A DNA stretch of 64,000 nucleotides, from NCBI RefSeq assembly GCF_003048255.1, contig NZ_CP028487.1, positions 2,604,001-2,668,000 of the forward strand. Reading direction: 5' to 3'. The DNA is from Yersinia massiliensis. Its GTDB lineage: Bacteria > Pseudomonadota > Gammaproteobacteria > Enterobacterales > Enterobacteriaceae. A program made the translations under genes and the position numbers. The notes under the pieces are model-generated. The model saw only the letters and a program-made list of their open reading frames with translations, was not told the origin of the DNA and did not search any database. Positions 46,907 through 56,135 of this stretch are shown here, piece after piece (position 1 is the first letter of the stretch; each line of letters starts with the position of its first letter).

Positions 46907-47497
46907 GTGAGCAGTATTAAATTAATCGTTGGGCTGGCAAATCCAGGTGCTGAATATGCCCAAACTCGCCATAATGCGGGTGCATGGTACGTAGATTTAT
47001 TGGCCGAACGCCACAACCAATCACTAAAAGAAGAAGCGAAATTCTTCGGCTATACCGCACGATTGAATCTGGCAGGTCAGGATGTTCGCTTGCTAGTACC
47101 CTCTACATTTATGAATCTCAGCGGTAAAGCTGTGGTCGCAATGGCAGGGTTTTACCGAATCTTACCTGAAGAGATTTTAGTCGCGCATGATGAGCTGGAT
47201 ATCCCTCCCGGTGTGGCGAAATTGAAGCTAGGCGGCGGCAACGGCGGTCATAACGGGTTGAAAGACATTCAAAATAAGCTCGGTAATAATCCTAATTTCT
47301 ACCGCCTGCGTATTGGTATTGGGCATCCAGGTGATAAAAGTAAAGTTGTCGGTTTTGTGCTGGGCAAGCCCCCTGCCAGCGAACAAACCCTGATCGATGA
47401 TGCCATTGATGAATCTATACGTTGCACCGAAGTGTTGATGCAAGACGGCATTACCAAAGCGATGAATCGCCTGCACTCTTTTAAGGCTACGGTATAA
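46907..47497 (+). CDS. pth: Peptidyl-tRNA hydrolase
   Basis: Pth recycles peptidyl-tRNAs dropped by ribosomes. The 196-residue protein has [22 protein letters not shown] with the catalytic histidine in TRHNAG, and [13 protein letters not shown]. The start is a GTG at 46907 with only a weak ribosome site, but it gives the family N-terminus. In E. coli it directly precedes ychF; here an extra gene lies between. Confidence 0.96.
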   Translation: MSSIKLIVGLANPGAEYAQTRHNAGAWYVDLLAERHNQSLKEEAKFFGYTARLNLAGQDVRLLVPSTFMNLSGKAVVAMAGFYRILPEEILVAHDELDIPPGVAKLKLGGGNGGHNGLKDIQNKLGNNPNFYRLRIGIGHPGDKSKVVGFVLGKPPASEQTLIDDAIDESIRCTEVLMQDGITKAMNRLHSFKATV

Positions 47498-47573
47498 GAC
47501 CTTATCCCACTCGCCTGAGATAACACTCCCCTGCGAATAGCATCTGCTGGGGAGTCATCCTTAGAGCTGACTT

Positions 47574-48083
47574 TCATTCATTTTTGTTGCACAGCGCATT
47601 AATCCCCTGCTGCCCTTCGTTGGTCAATACGACACCAGAAACGATTACCCTCACCTGCCCGAGAAAATTATTGCTCTTACCGTCATATTCATCAGCAATA
47701 TCGCTCAGCTTGTCGGTACAAAAAAGCGTATCCCATGCCGAGGCTTTAGTCTTATTCTCAGACAACTCATGGGTACGCTCGAACTTGTCTGTTGTGGCCG
47801 TGAATGTCAGTTGAACGCTATCGAAATCCTCATAAAGAGTCTTTTTTTTGTAGCCCACATACCTGACGCTTTTGCCTGAGTGGTTTTCTATTTCTACGCC
47901 ATATTGATCAACCAACTGTGCGAAGGTGGGACCTGTTGGCTCAATATCTGCCGTTATAAAACGCATTCCCACAATACCGACTACCCCACCCAGCAAAATT
48001 ACTATTAGCCATTTATAGATGCTCATTTCCATTGGGATAATCCAGACTAAAAATTCAGAATGTAATATTTGGTTATCGGACAT
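47574..48083 (-). CDS. Hypothetical single-span membrane protein
   Basis: A 169-residue reading frame I do not recognise. It has one hydrophobic segment (about 22-39: KWLIVILLGGVVGIVGM) and then a hydrophilic, probably extracytoplasmic domain with two cysteines (near residues 122 and 165) that could pair. The ATG at 48083 has a GGTGA close upstream; ATGs at 48032 or 48026 would place the span at the very N-terminus. It lies alone on the minus strand between pth and ychF, which are adjacent in E. coli. Confidence 0.7.
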   Translation of the reverse strand: MSDNQILHSEFLVWIIPMEMSIYKWLIVILLGGVVGIVGMRFITADIEPTGPTFAQLVDQYGVEIENHSGKSVRYVGYKKKTLYEDFDSVQLTFTATTDKFERTHELSENKTKASAWDTLFCTDKLSDIADEYDGKSNNFLGQVRVIVSGVVLTNEGQQGINALCNKNE

Positions 48084-48299
48084 TCACCAGAAAACTTCAG
48101 ATAGCAGAAGCGTGATCTCGCACACAGAGTTAGCAAAATCAATTACCTATCACCCATGGACTCTAAATTGCCATTCGTAGAGAAACAGCATGATCGAGAT
48201 AAATCATCAATATGTGTATAATGGCAGCATAAATTTTGATTACATCAATTTGTTAACTCTAACAGTTTGATTTTTAAGTTATTTAAGGTGATATAAAAC

Positions 48300-49391
48300 A
48301 TGGGATTCAAATGCGGTATTGTGGGCCTGCCTAACGTAGGTAAATCCACCCTGTTCAACGCGTTGACACAAGCGGGCATCGAAGCAGCTAACTTCCCGTT
48401 CTGTACCATTGAGCCCAATACGGGTGTGGTGCCAATGCCGGACCCGCGTCTGGACCAACTGGCAGAGATTGTTAAGCCGCAACGCATTTTGCCAACAACC
48501 ATGGAATTCGTTGATATCGCTGGCTTGGTGAAAGGCGCGTCTAAAGGCGAAGGTCTGGGTAACCAATTCCTGACCAATATTCGTGAGACAGAAGCGATTG
48601 GCCATGTCGTGCGTTGTTTTGAAAACGACAACATTATCCACGTCGCAGGGAAAGTCGATCCGGCTGATGATATTGATACCATCAATACTGAATTGGCACT
48701 TTCTGATCTGGAAACTTGTGAGCGCGCCATACACCGTGTGCAGAAGAAAGCCAAAGGCGGCGATAAAGACGCGAAAGCTGAACTGGAAGCACTGGAAAAA
48801 TGTCTGCCGCATTTAGAGAATGCAGGCATGTTGCGTTCGCTGAGCCTGACCGATGAAGATAAAGCCGCGATCCGTTATCTGAGCTTCCTGACGCTGAAAC
48901 CGACCATGTACATTGCCAACGTCAATGAAGATGGCTTCGAAAATAACCCATATTTAGATCAAGTCCGCGCCATAGCGGCGGCAGAAGGTTCTGTGGTCGT
49001 TGCAGTTTGCGCTGCTGTTGAGTCTGATATCGCCGAGTTGGAAGATGCCGACCGCGCTGAATTTATGGCCGAGCTGGGCATTGAAGAACCGGGCCTGAAC
49101 CGTGTTATCCGTGCAGGTTACGAATTGCTGAACCTGCAAACGTACTTCACCGCCGGTGTTAAAGAAGTCCGCGCTTGGACCATTCCAGTTGGCGCAACCG
49201 CACCACAAGCGGCGGGTAAAATCCATACTGACTTCGAGAAAGGCTTTATCCGCGCCCAGACCATCGCTTTTGATGACTTCATTACCTACAAAGGTGAGCA
49301 AGGCGCAAAAGAAGCCGGAAAAATGCGTTCAGAAGGCAAAGAATACATCGTAAAAGATGGCGACGTGATGAACTTCCTGTTCAACGTCTAA
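48300..49391 (+). CDS. ychF: Redox-regulated ATPase/GTPase YchF
   Basis: YchF is an Obg-family P-loop protein that prefers ATP, binds ribosomes and affects oxidative stress. The 363-residue protein has Walker [10 protein letters not shown], the [10 protein letters not shown] switch region, an inserted coiled coil and a C-terminal TGS domain. It is the last core gene before the island and has its own strong terminator. Confidence 0.97.
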   Translation: MGFKCGIVGLPNVGKSTLFNALTQAGIEAANFPFCTIEPNTGVVPMPDPRLDQLAEIVKPQRILPTTMEFVDIAGLVKGASKGEGLGNQFLTNIRETEAIGHVVRCFENDNIIHVAGKVDPADDIDTINTELALSDLETCERAIHRVQKKAKGGDKDAKAELEALEKCLPHLENAGMLRSLSLTDEDKAAIRYLSFLTLKPTMYIANVNEDGFENNPYLDQVRAIAAAEGSVVVAVCAAVESDIAELEDADRAEFMAELGIEEPGLNRVIRAGYELLNLQTYFTAGVKEVRAWTIPVGATAPQAAGKIHTDFEKGFIRAQTIAFDDFITYKGEQGAKEAGKMRSEGKEYIVKDGDVMNFLFNV

Positions 49392-49448
49392 ATAAAATGT
49401 GTTGTCTTATGAGGTTTCGCTGAATCTCATAAGAATCACAAAAAGCTA

Positions 49449-49477
49449 TAAAATCCACGCAATTGCGTGGATTTTTC
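49449..49477 (+). terminator. Terminator of ychF
   Basis: AAATCCACGCAATTGCGTGGATTT (49451-49474) is a near-perfect palindrome with no separate loop, followed by T residues. The island begins about 45 bp further on. Confidence 0.88.
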
Positions 49478-49521
49478 GTTTCACAATGTCTCAATTCATC
49501 TCGTAACAACGCTGTCAAAAA

Positions 49522-49573
49522 TGAGTACATGGATGAGTACAACATTCTTCCATCTTCATTTTAAGTGAGTACA
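49522..49573. repeat. TGAGTACA boxes upstream of the integrase
   Basis: TGAGTACA occurs at 49522-49529, 49534-49541 and 49566-49573, directly before the island integrase and just ahead of a TATAAT at 49581-49586. Such boxes near P4-type integrase genes are plausible arm-type integrase sites or an operator for int. Spacing is 12 and 32 bp. Confidence 0.6.
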
Positions 49574-49605
49574 ATAACGGTATAATAAATAAACAAGGCC
49601 CCGTT

Positions 49606-50781
49606 ATGCTCACCGATACGCAATGCCGCACTGCTAAGCCGAAAGAAAAACTCTATCGACTCAATGACTTCAATGGTCTCTACCTCGAAGTGAAACCCAA
49701 CGGCAAAAAGGCATGGCGCTATCGGTTTAAACTCAACGGCAAATCCAGCATGTTCGCGTTGGGTGAGTACCCAACGGTCAAACTTGCCGAAGCTCGAGAA
49801 AAATGTGAGCAAGCGCGTAAACAAGTCGCGGATGGAGTTAGCCCGACACAGGCTCGCCAGTTAGATAAGATCCGCAAGGTCAACGACGCATCCAACACCT
49901 TTGAGCTGATCGCTAAAGAGTGGTTGCAGATGAAAGACTGGGCCGAAATCACCAAAACGCGGCGACTGGATATGCTTGAACGTGTGGTTTTTCCCGCCAT
50001 CGGTAAGCTCCCTGTCAGAGAGATCAGTCCACACCATATACTTAAAATTCTTCAGGAAACCGCTAAACGAGGAGCACCAACAGTTGCCGCTGAAGCCCGT
50101 CGCACCATTTCATCAGTTTTTGAGTTGGCAGTCGCGACGCTTAGAGCTGATAGCGATCCCGTATGGCCTGTGCGCAAGGCCCTTCCGGCTAATAAGACAC
50201 AGCACAAACAAGCACTGAATCCTCAGCAAATCGGAAAGTTATTAAGCTGTTTTGACAATAGTCGTGGCTCGTACCAGGTTAGCTATTGCATGTGGCTTAT
50301 GTGGTGGACATTGGCGCGTCCTGCAGAAGCCACCGAAGCAGAATGGACAGAATTCGATCTTGATAACGCCCTGTGGACCATTCCGGCAGCGCGAATGAAA
50401 GCCCGCAGAGAACACGTTATTCCCCTACCCTTCCAAGCTGTCAAAATGCTCAGAACACTACAGGGATTAACCGGGCATCGGCAGCATCTTTTCCCGGGCA
50501 GAGATAATCCGCTAGGTCCAATGACATCGCACTCGCTGCGCCAGCTACTTAAAAGCCTCGGATGGAGTGGCATTTATAGCCCCCATGCTACCAGAACTAC
50601 AGGAAGTACGCGTTTAAATGAAATGGGCTATCGACCTGATGCTATTGAGGCCCAACTTGCGCACGCTGATACCAACAATGTTCGTCGCACATACAACCAT
50701 GCAACTTATCTTGATGAGCGTAAAGTGATGATGCAGGAATGGGCTGATATGTTGGACAAATGGGTAGCAGGATTCGAGTAG
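49606..50781 (+). CDS. P4-type tyrosine integrase
   Basis: This 391-residue integrase has the N-terminal DUF4102 arm-binding domain (LTDTQCRTAKPKEKLYRLND) and a C-terminal tyrosine recombinase domain. Catalytic residues are visible as R in TLARPAEATEAEW, H-x-x-R in HATRTTGS, a late H in LAHADTNNV and the nucleophile Y in RRTYNHAT. It is full length and appears intact. It marks the left end of the island, 214 bp after ychF and with no tRNA gene nearby. I found no matching attachment repeat at the right within the window. Confidence 0.92.
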   Translation: MLTDTQCRTAKPKEKLYRLNDFNGLYLEVKPNGKKAWRYRFKLNGKSSMFALGEYPTVKLAEAREKCEQARKQVADGVSPTQARQLDKIRKVNDASNTFELIAKEWLQMKDWAEITKTRRLDMLERVVFPAIGKLPVREISPHHILKILQETAKRGAPTVAAEARRTISSVFELAVATLRADSDPVWPVRKALPANKTQHKQALNPQQIGKLLSCFDNSRGSYQVSYCMWLMWWTLARPAEATEAEWTEFDLDNALWTIPAARMKARREHVIPLPFQAVKMLRTLQGLTGHRQHLFPGRDNPLGPMTSHSLRQLLKSLGWSGIYSPHATRTTGSTRLNEMGYRPDAIEAQLAHADTNNVRRTYNHATYLDERKVMMQEWADMLDKWVAGFE

Positions 50782-50828
50782 AACTTGCTGCACTTAGTGA
50801 ACCACGAGGATAGAACTCATTCCTCAGG

Positions 50829-50852
50829 GTCCACTTTGTGCCAGGAGCGGGC
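50829..50852. repeat. Stem-loop repeat, copy 1
   Basis: GTCCACT, a 10-nt loop (TTGTGCCAGG) and AGCGGGC. It is a slightly degenerate copy of the island repeat GTCCGCT-N10-AGCGGAC, 116 bp before the GIY-YIG gene. Confidence 0.6.
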
Positions 50853-50904
50853 ATTGCTTATTTATGACGGTAAAAATCGTAATGCTAACTATTGGGGACT
50901 ATAA

Positions 50905-51741
<837 letters not shown>

Positions 51742-51813
51742 TTTCAGAATGGAACTGGATTTTAGATTGTAGCCAATGTTCACGCATGACGAGAAAGCCC
51801 ATCATAGTTGGCT

Positions 51814-51831
51814 CCTTAGTGCCAGGATCGG
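51814..51831. repeat. Stem-loop repeat, degenerate copy 2
   Basis: CCTTAGTGCCAGGATCGG keeps the loop core GTGCCAGG of the island repeat while the stem is eroded. It lies 115 bp before the next nuclease-like gene. Confidence 0.4.
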
Positions 51832-51945
51832 AGGTAACGGGTAAGAGTGAACGCAATAATAATAAAAGAAAGTCGTTGTAGTTGCTGCTTATCCTTACTC
51901 AGGTTATAAACACAATTCCTCTATGGATACTTAATTGGAAAATAA

Positions 51946-52839
51946 ATGACCCCTGCAGATTTTGAAGAGTCTGAATATCGTGGCCCACTATACAATCAGC
52001 TGGAGTATGGTAATCATCTTGTTTGGGAGCCAGGTCAAGTCTTTGAAAAGCATATTGGAATTGATCGCGCGTCCTACATAACGCATCGCTATTTTTGGGA
52101 ATTGCATGAAAGCAACCATCCTATGACTGGAGTGATTTTAAATAGTTATAATTGGGATTACATATGGGAAAAAAGAAAAAAAACGAAAATCCTTCCCGAT
52201 TTCAATTTAAATCTTTTCCTGCAAGCTAAACGTCCTCATTCGGGTACCCGCCCAGCCAAAAAGTTAAAGGATAAGGGTATCATTGGAGACTATTGGAAAT
52301 TTTCAGTTACACCACACCAGCAGATTGCGCTTGAAAAAATGGAGCAGGTTTTGCATGGAAAAGCCATCGTTTGCTATGCCGCACCTGCTTTCCATACTCA
52401 GAGTGATTTGTATAGTCATACAAGAAATCAGACTATAGTTCAAAACAGCACGTTTCCGCCTGTGGGGGCTCTTAAAACACATGGTGCGTGGTATTACGAA
52501 AATGGGGGGGTAATGGGGGTGGGTAATCCTGACTTCGTGCACATCGAATTCGATTCCTTACAAACTCGGATTGAGAGGCTTATTGAAAATGCGCAACCCA
52601 TAAGTGAAAGTGCTGAACAATCACTCAGCAAGCTAGCTAATGCTATTATTAGTAGTGTTTCAGAGGTTCAGGAACCATCTGCTGTAGAGATCTGGTTTCA
52701 GTATTTACTCTCACGCATAGATGTTCTTAATATATCAGATCAATACAATATAAATGATGCATTAAAGCATTATATGCAGGTCATGACTTTTTGTACTGTC
52801 TATCACCTAAACTGGCTAGTAATTGGAAAAGGAGGGTAA
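51946..52839 (+). CDS. Orphan protein with PD-(D/E)xK-like signature
   Basis: A 297-residue protein I do not recognise. Residues E34 (VFEKHIGID), D85 (LPDFN) and Q93-A-K95 (FLQAKRP) are arranged like a PD-(D/E)xK restriction-type active site with the QxK variant. The hydrophobic strand LNLFLQAK just before the lysine supports this. A histidine-rich middle (YAAPAFHTQSDLYSH) follows. Base composition is AT-rich compared with the core. It sits between a GIY-YIG and an HNH protein. Confidence 0.6.
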   Translation: MTPADFEESEYRGPLYNQLEYGNHLVWEPGQVFEKHIGIDRASYITHRYFWELHESNHPMTGVILNSYNWDYIWEKRKKTKILPDFNLNLFLQAKRPHSGTRPAKKLKDKGIIGDYWKFSVTPHQQIALEKMEQVLHGKAIVCYAAPAFHTQSDLYSHTRNQTIVQNSTFPPVGALKTHGAWYYENGGVMGVGNPDFVHIEFDSLQTRIERLIENAQPISESAEQSLSKLANAIISSVSEVQEPSAVEIWFQYLLSRIDVLNISDQYNINDALKHYMQVMTFCTVYHLNWLVIGKGG

Positions 52840-53066
52840 CTAGTAGATCATTTGGAGGTAATTCAGCCCGAATTGTATTACCTGGTCCATCGGCAAATAT
52901 CACAACTCACCAACTAGACGGGGCGATTACGATCATAGCACCAATTCCCCGTGACGGATAACGTGCTATGCATTAAATAGATCCTTTAACTGAAAGCATG
53001 GGCAAGCCGCCAAAATATTTCCGCTAGCAACTACTCCTCGTCCTCTTAAGGCGTGCTGAAGTGAAC

Positions 53067-53090
53067 TTCCGCTTTTCGCTCACAGCGGAC
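53067..53090. repeat. Stem-loop repeat, copy 3
   Basis: TTCCGCT, a 10-nt loop (TTTCGCTCAC) and AGCGGAC. The loop type matches copy 5 rather than copies 1, 2 and 4. Confidence 0.65.
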
Positions 53091-53108
53091 CTTAAGCTCA
53101 GTATGTCA

Positions 53109-53132
53109 GCCCGCTTTGTGCCAGGAGCGGAA
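53109..53132. repeat. Stem-loop repeat, copy 4
   Basis: CCGCT, the same loop TTGTGCCAGG as copy 1, and AGCGG. A 17-bp block (CTTTGTGCCAGGAGCGG) is identical to 50834-50850, and TTGCTTA follows both copies. Confidence 0.7.
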
Positions 53133-53235
53133 CTTGCTTACATCATGCTATGTTAGTTTGCTGGGAGCAGGTCAAAGATGTTCACCGCGCCTATGCTTCA
53201 GCAACACCTTCCAGAACTTTTCAAGGAATAGAGAA

Positions 53236-53952
53236 ATGGCTCGTAAGTATGTTTATGGTGATAAACCAATCCGCACAACAACCGCTGAGATAGTTGAAAA
53301 CGAGTTTGCTGGAAAAGCTACGGCTGCTCAGGTCGATGCAATTTTAAAGAAAAGATTTCCACATTACAAAGATAATACTTATTTGAATCTGATAGTTAAC
53401 GCAGTTAACTGCAATCGTGGTCACTGGAGTTTTAACAGGACTGCCAGACGAACAGATGATGTCACCCATCGCCACCATGAATATGATCGACTTTTCAAGC
53501 GCGGAAACGTTTTCGAGGTCTATGATTCCGCACTTCATGGTGTTTTTGAAATCTATGAAGCTTCAGACGGCAAATGGCTAACACGTCCGGTTAAAAGTGA
53601 GTTTGAAAAGGCCATAGAAACAGCGTCTCAACTTACCTCAGAACAACGTAGAGAGAAGCTGGCTACAGCTAACACCACGCCAGAAAGGGTCATTATAAAG
53701 AGCTATACCTTCAAGCGTAATCCCCTCGTTGTAGCAGAGGTATTAGCCTTAGCTGGAGGTAAGTGTCAAAGCTGCCTACGTGATGCACCATTCAAGCGGG
53801 AAGATGGTAGACCGTATCTTGAAGTGCATCATGTGGAGTGGCTTGCTAACGGTGGAGAAGACTCTTTTGAAAATGCTATTGCACTCTGTCCGAACTGTCA
53901 CCGCGAAGCACACTACGGCACGCTTGTGTTGAAGCCGGCTAACATTAAGTAG
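53236..53952 (+). CDS. HNH endonuclease (McrA-like)
   Basis: A 238-residue protein whose C-terminal third is a zinc-stabilised HNH domain: CQSC (C177, C180), EVHHVEWLANGG (H198, H199), N213 and CPNCHREAH (C218, C221, H222, H226). The N-terminal 150 residues are an unrecognised, probably DNA- or modification-reading domain. Such stand-alone proteins often act as type IV-like restriction enzymes. The ATG at 53236 has AAGGA upstream. Confidence 0.82.
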   Translation: MARKYVYGDKPIRTTTAEIVENEFAGKATAAQVDAILKKRFPHYKDNTYLNLIVNAVNCNRGHWSFNRTARRTDDVTHRHHEYDRLFKRGNVFEVYDSALHGVFEIYEASDGKWLTRPVKSEFEKAIETASQLTSEQRREKLATANTTPERVIIKSYTFKRNPLVVAEVLALAGGKCQSCLRDAPFKREDGRPYLEVHHVEWLANGGEDSFENAIALCPNCHREAHYGTLVLKPANIK

Positions 53953-53971
53953 TCTTCTTATAGCCCTCAAC

Positions 53972-53995
53972 GTCTGCTCCTCGCTCAAAGCGGAC
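53972..53995. repeat. Stem-loop repeat, copy 5
   Basis: GTCTGCT, a 10-nt loop (CCTCGCTCAA) and AGCGGAC. It is the best-preserved copy with this loop type and lies just after the HNH gene. Confidence 0.65.
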
Positions 53996-54108
53996 GTGGA
54001 TCACTTTCTGGATATGCACATCGTGCTCCAATGCGCATATCCCATTATGATTGACAACGTAATACGCCCTTATCAGAGATCGCAGATAGTTAAATTCAAG
54101 AAAGTAAG

Positions 54109-55431
54109 CTAGTCCTTCACCTTCATCGTGAAACCCCGCCAGTCCGGCAGTGAAAGCGCGCCCGTTGCCGCTACCCCATCGTGATCGAGCATGCAGACAC
54201 GACCAAGGTTCAGACTGACTACCTCACGGATATACGCCTGCTCCACACCACAGATCATAAACGCCAAGAGTGCCTTATCCCGCGCATATTGCTGATGGTG
54301 AGTCTTTTCACGCTGATACACCTCACTATTCAGATCCAGTATTAATCCGACTTCATTAGCGTACCTGTGATAGTTCCGCGGTGATGAACAACTCTTGCGG
54401 TGTGTGCCATGCACACGTTCCAGCAATGACTCAAGCGCAGATTTCAATGGACTGATATAACGGTTCCACCAACGCAAAATCTTTAGCGCCTTTTTTTTGC
54501 TGTTACCGCACCACTTATACACTTTTGCCCCAAGGCCATCATTAATACCAATAGTCACACGCCCAATTCTGTAAGTGGTGGTATGGACCATCTGTTTGCA
54601 CTGTTTCCGGGTCAGCCCGGTATGTTCCATCATCTCCGCATAGACAGAAGTATCCACACGAAAATCGACATCATACTCCCTGAACAGATGGTTTAGACAG
54701 GCCAGATTGCAGGCTTCGATGTCATAGTTGAGTAACCCGCAACGAAACTTCGCTTTCAACTCATTGGGTAGATTCTGGAACGCCTGATCGTAATACCGCC
54801 CTCCAAATGTCAGACGATAATGATGGTCATAAGTGACATATTGTCCCTCAATCCTGCCATTGTAGAGATGGTTAAGACTGCGTATTCCTGCACGGTAATA
54901 GGAATCAGGCTCTCGGCTACGTAATTCCTTCACCAGGTTGATGTGCATGCGCCCCCGCGTAACCTTGCCCAGGAACGCCTTTTCCCTTTGTTTTAGGTCA
55001 GTCTGCCGTTTCTCAACATCGATCACATGCCCGGGAGCTTTCCCATTATCCTTAAGCAAAGTCGTGAAACTGACAGACTCACCGGTTTCAAGGTCAACTA
55101 GGTTTAGCTTGCCCCGGGCAGACTTATCACACACAGGCCGCCTGGGATTGAACTGCCATGCACTGGCTTTACGCTTTTTAACATCCACGCACGCTTTCCC
55201 TGCACGAAATTCGATATCCGGCAGTGTCGGCAGGAAATCGACCAGCATAGATATGGAGGCCCTGCCTTGGTAATTGATCTCACATTCACTTAGAAGGCTG
55301 GCGTAACAGATACGGATATCCCGGACAGTGCATATAGTCCATCCATCATCGTCTGCCTCCAGCCATATATGGGCCAAGAACCGACGCAATATCTGCCGGC
55401 GGGTGACAGCCCATTGCGTATCCCCCACCAC
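54109..55431 (-). CDS. Family-A-like compact polymerase (TV-Pol-like)
   Basis: A 440-residue protein whose C-terminal half carries the three polymerase motifs of DNA polymerase I. Motif A is LNYDIEACNLACL (D237). Motif B is R275-x3-K279-x7-Y287, the same spacing as R754, K758 and Y766 of E. coli Pol I, with histidine (H283) where Pol I has F762. Motif C is LDHDGV (H417-D418). The block GGRYYDQAFQNLP ahead of motif A resembles the element-borne group called TV-Pol. No exonuclease domain is present. The GTG at 55431 is only the first start after an in-frame TAG; see the entry for 55432-55506. Confidence 0.65.
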   Translation of the reverse strand: MVGDTQWAVTRRQILRRFLAHIWLEADDDGWTICTVRDIRICYASLLSECEINYQGRASISMLVDFLPTLPDIEFRAGKACVDVKKRKASAWQFNPRRPVCDKSARGKLNLVDLETGESVSFTTLLKDNGKAPGHVIDVEKRQTDLKQREKAFLGKVTRGRMHINLVKELRSREPDSYYRAGIRSLNHLYNGRIEGQYVTYDHHYRLTFGGRYYDQAFQNLPNELKAKFRCGLLNYDIEACNLACLNHLFREYDVDFRVDTSVYAEMMEHTGLTRKQCKQMVHTTTYRIGRVTIGINDGLGAKVYKWCGNSKKKALKILRWWNRYISPLKSALESLLERVHGTHRKSCSSPRNYHRYANEVGLILDLNSEVYQREKTHHQQYARDKALLAFMICGVEQAYIREVVSLNLGRVCMLDHDGVAATGALSLPDWRGFTMKVKD

Positions 55432-55506
55432 ACAGTCCGTTAATTCAGTAATACGGTCATAAACCCACTAAGGGATCTTCACTGGATAATCCTTTTCAGT
55501 ATTCAC
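55432..55506 (-). pseudogene. Probable native 5' end of the polymerase gene, interrupted by TAG
   Basis: Upstream of the GTG at 55431 the same frame stays readable as WVYDRITELTDC, is stopped by TAG (55470-55468), and then continues upstream as NTEKDYPVKIP to a GTG at 55506. Beyond that comes a TGA. The continuous protein-like reading on both sides suggests the intact gene began at 55506 and acquired an amber codon at residue 13. Translation from 55431, readthrough, or loss of function are all possible. Confidence 0.5.
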
Positions 55507-56135
55507 GGTCCCGTCTCAGCATGGGATCGTTGCATCGGCTATTACTTTGAACATTACGTGGTCTCTTACGCAGGCTTTTACACCTGCTATTCCACCTGTT
55601 TCTAAGTCGGGCAATTTGAAAGTCAAAACCCCAGTCGCGAGGATGGGCTCCGCCCATGATTTGCTCCACTCCGGTCGCAAATCTTTCCCCCTGTTCAGGC
55701 TGACGCCTTCCCTCACTCACTGCGCTCGTTCGCCGTATCGTTTAATGACATGAGAAGGGGATGAAGCCTCCGTTATGCTACATGTCCCTAGGCTCTCCGT
55801 TGCGCTCAATGGCAATGGTGCTCGCTGACCGCTCCCCCCATTGTGTGTAGAATATTCACTGGCAGAAACGCAGAAAGCCCTCGCAGATGCGCTAACTCGT
55901 CAGTTGATGACAAGGATCGGGTGCGCAGAGGCATCCGTAAGACCCTGCAGAAAACAGACGGTTACGTTAAAACCGGAGCAGTTGGAATTTTAAAGTGCAT
56001 CAACGCAATCAAAATCACTGGCCAGCGCTGCAGTTTTACAACTACAAAATTGCAGTGGTCGCCGGTGTTATTCGTCGTTCCACTGCAATTTAATCACCAG
56101 CAAAAGTGCATTGCGGTTGCTGCATTACCGATAAA
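55507..56135. other. Structured gene-free region upstream of the polymerase
   Basis: 629 bp with no credible gene, between a cysteine-cluster protein and the polymerase on the same strand. It is dense in inverted repeats: GCAGG/CCTGC (55570-55587); ATGGGC/GCCCAT with a 3-nt loop (55643-55657) abutting GATTTGC/GCAAATC (55658-55683); CAATGG/CCATTG (55813-55843); and an 11-bp perfect stem AATTGCAGTGG/CCACTGCAATT (56048-56090). The last overlaps a competing stem, 56028-56055. It is a candidate structured RNA or replication origin. Confidence 0.55.

Larger units (their letters stand above)
52840..53235. other. Spacer with two stem-loop repeats upstream of the HNH gene
   Basis: 396 bp without a supported gene. 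It contains two copies of the island stem-loop (53067-53090 and 53109-53132). The first is enclosed by a further inverted repeat CTTAAGG / CCTTAAG at about 53045-53096. A reading frame from 53116 runs in frame into the HNH gene but has no ribosome site. Confidence 0.5.

Noticed and set aside
55496..55753. Short reading frames on both strands in the structured region
   Set aside because: They overlap each other in several frames, have no ribosome sites and are Arg/Cys-rich or low in complexity, as expected from GC-rich hairpin DNA.
54109..56135. A true retron or other reverse-transcriptase system
   Set aside because: There is no YxDD motif or reverse-transcriptase fingers pattern; the catalytic motifs are those of family A polymerases, so only the layout is retron-like.
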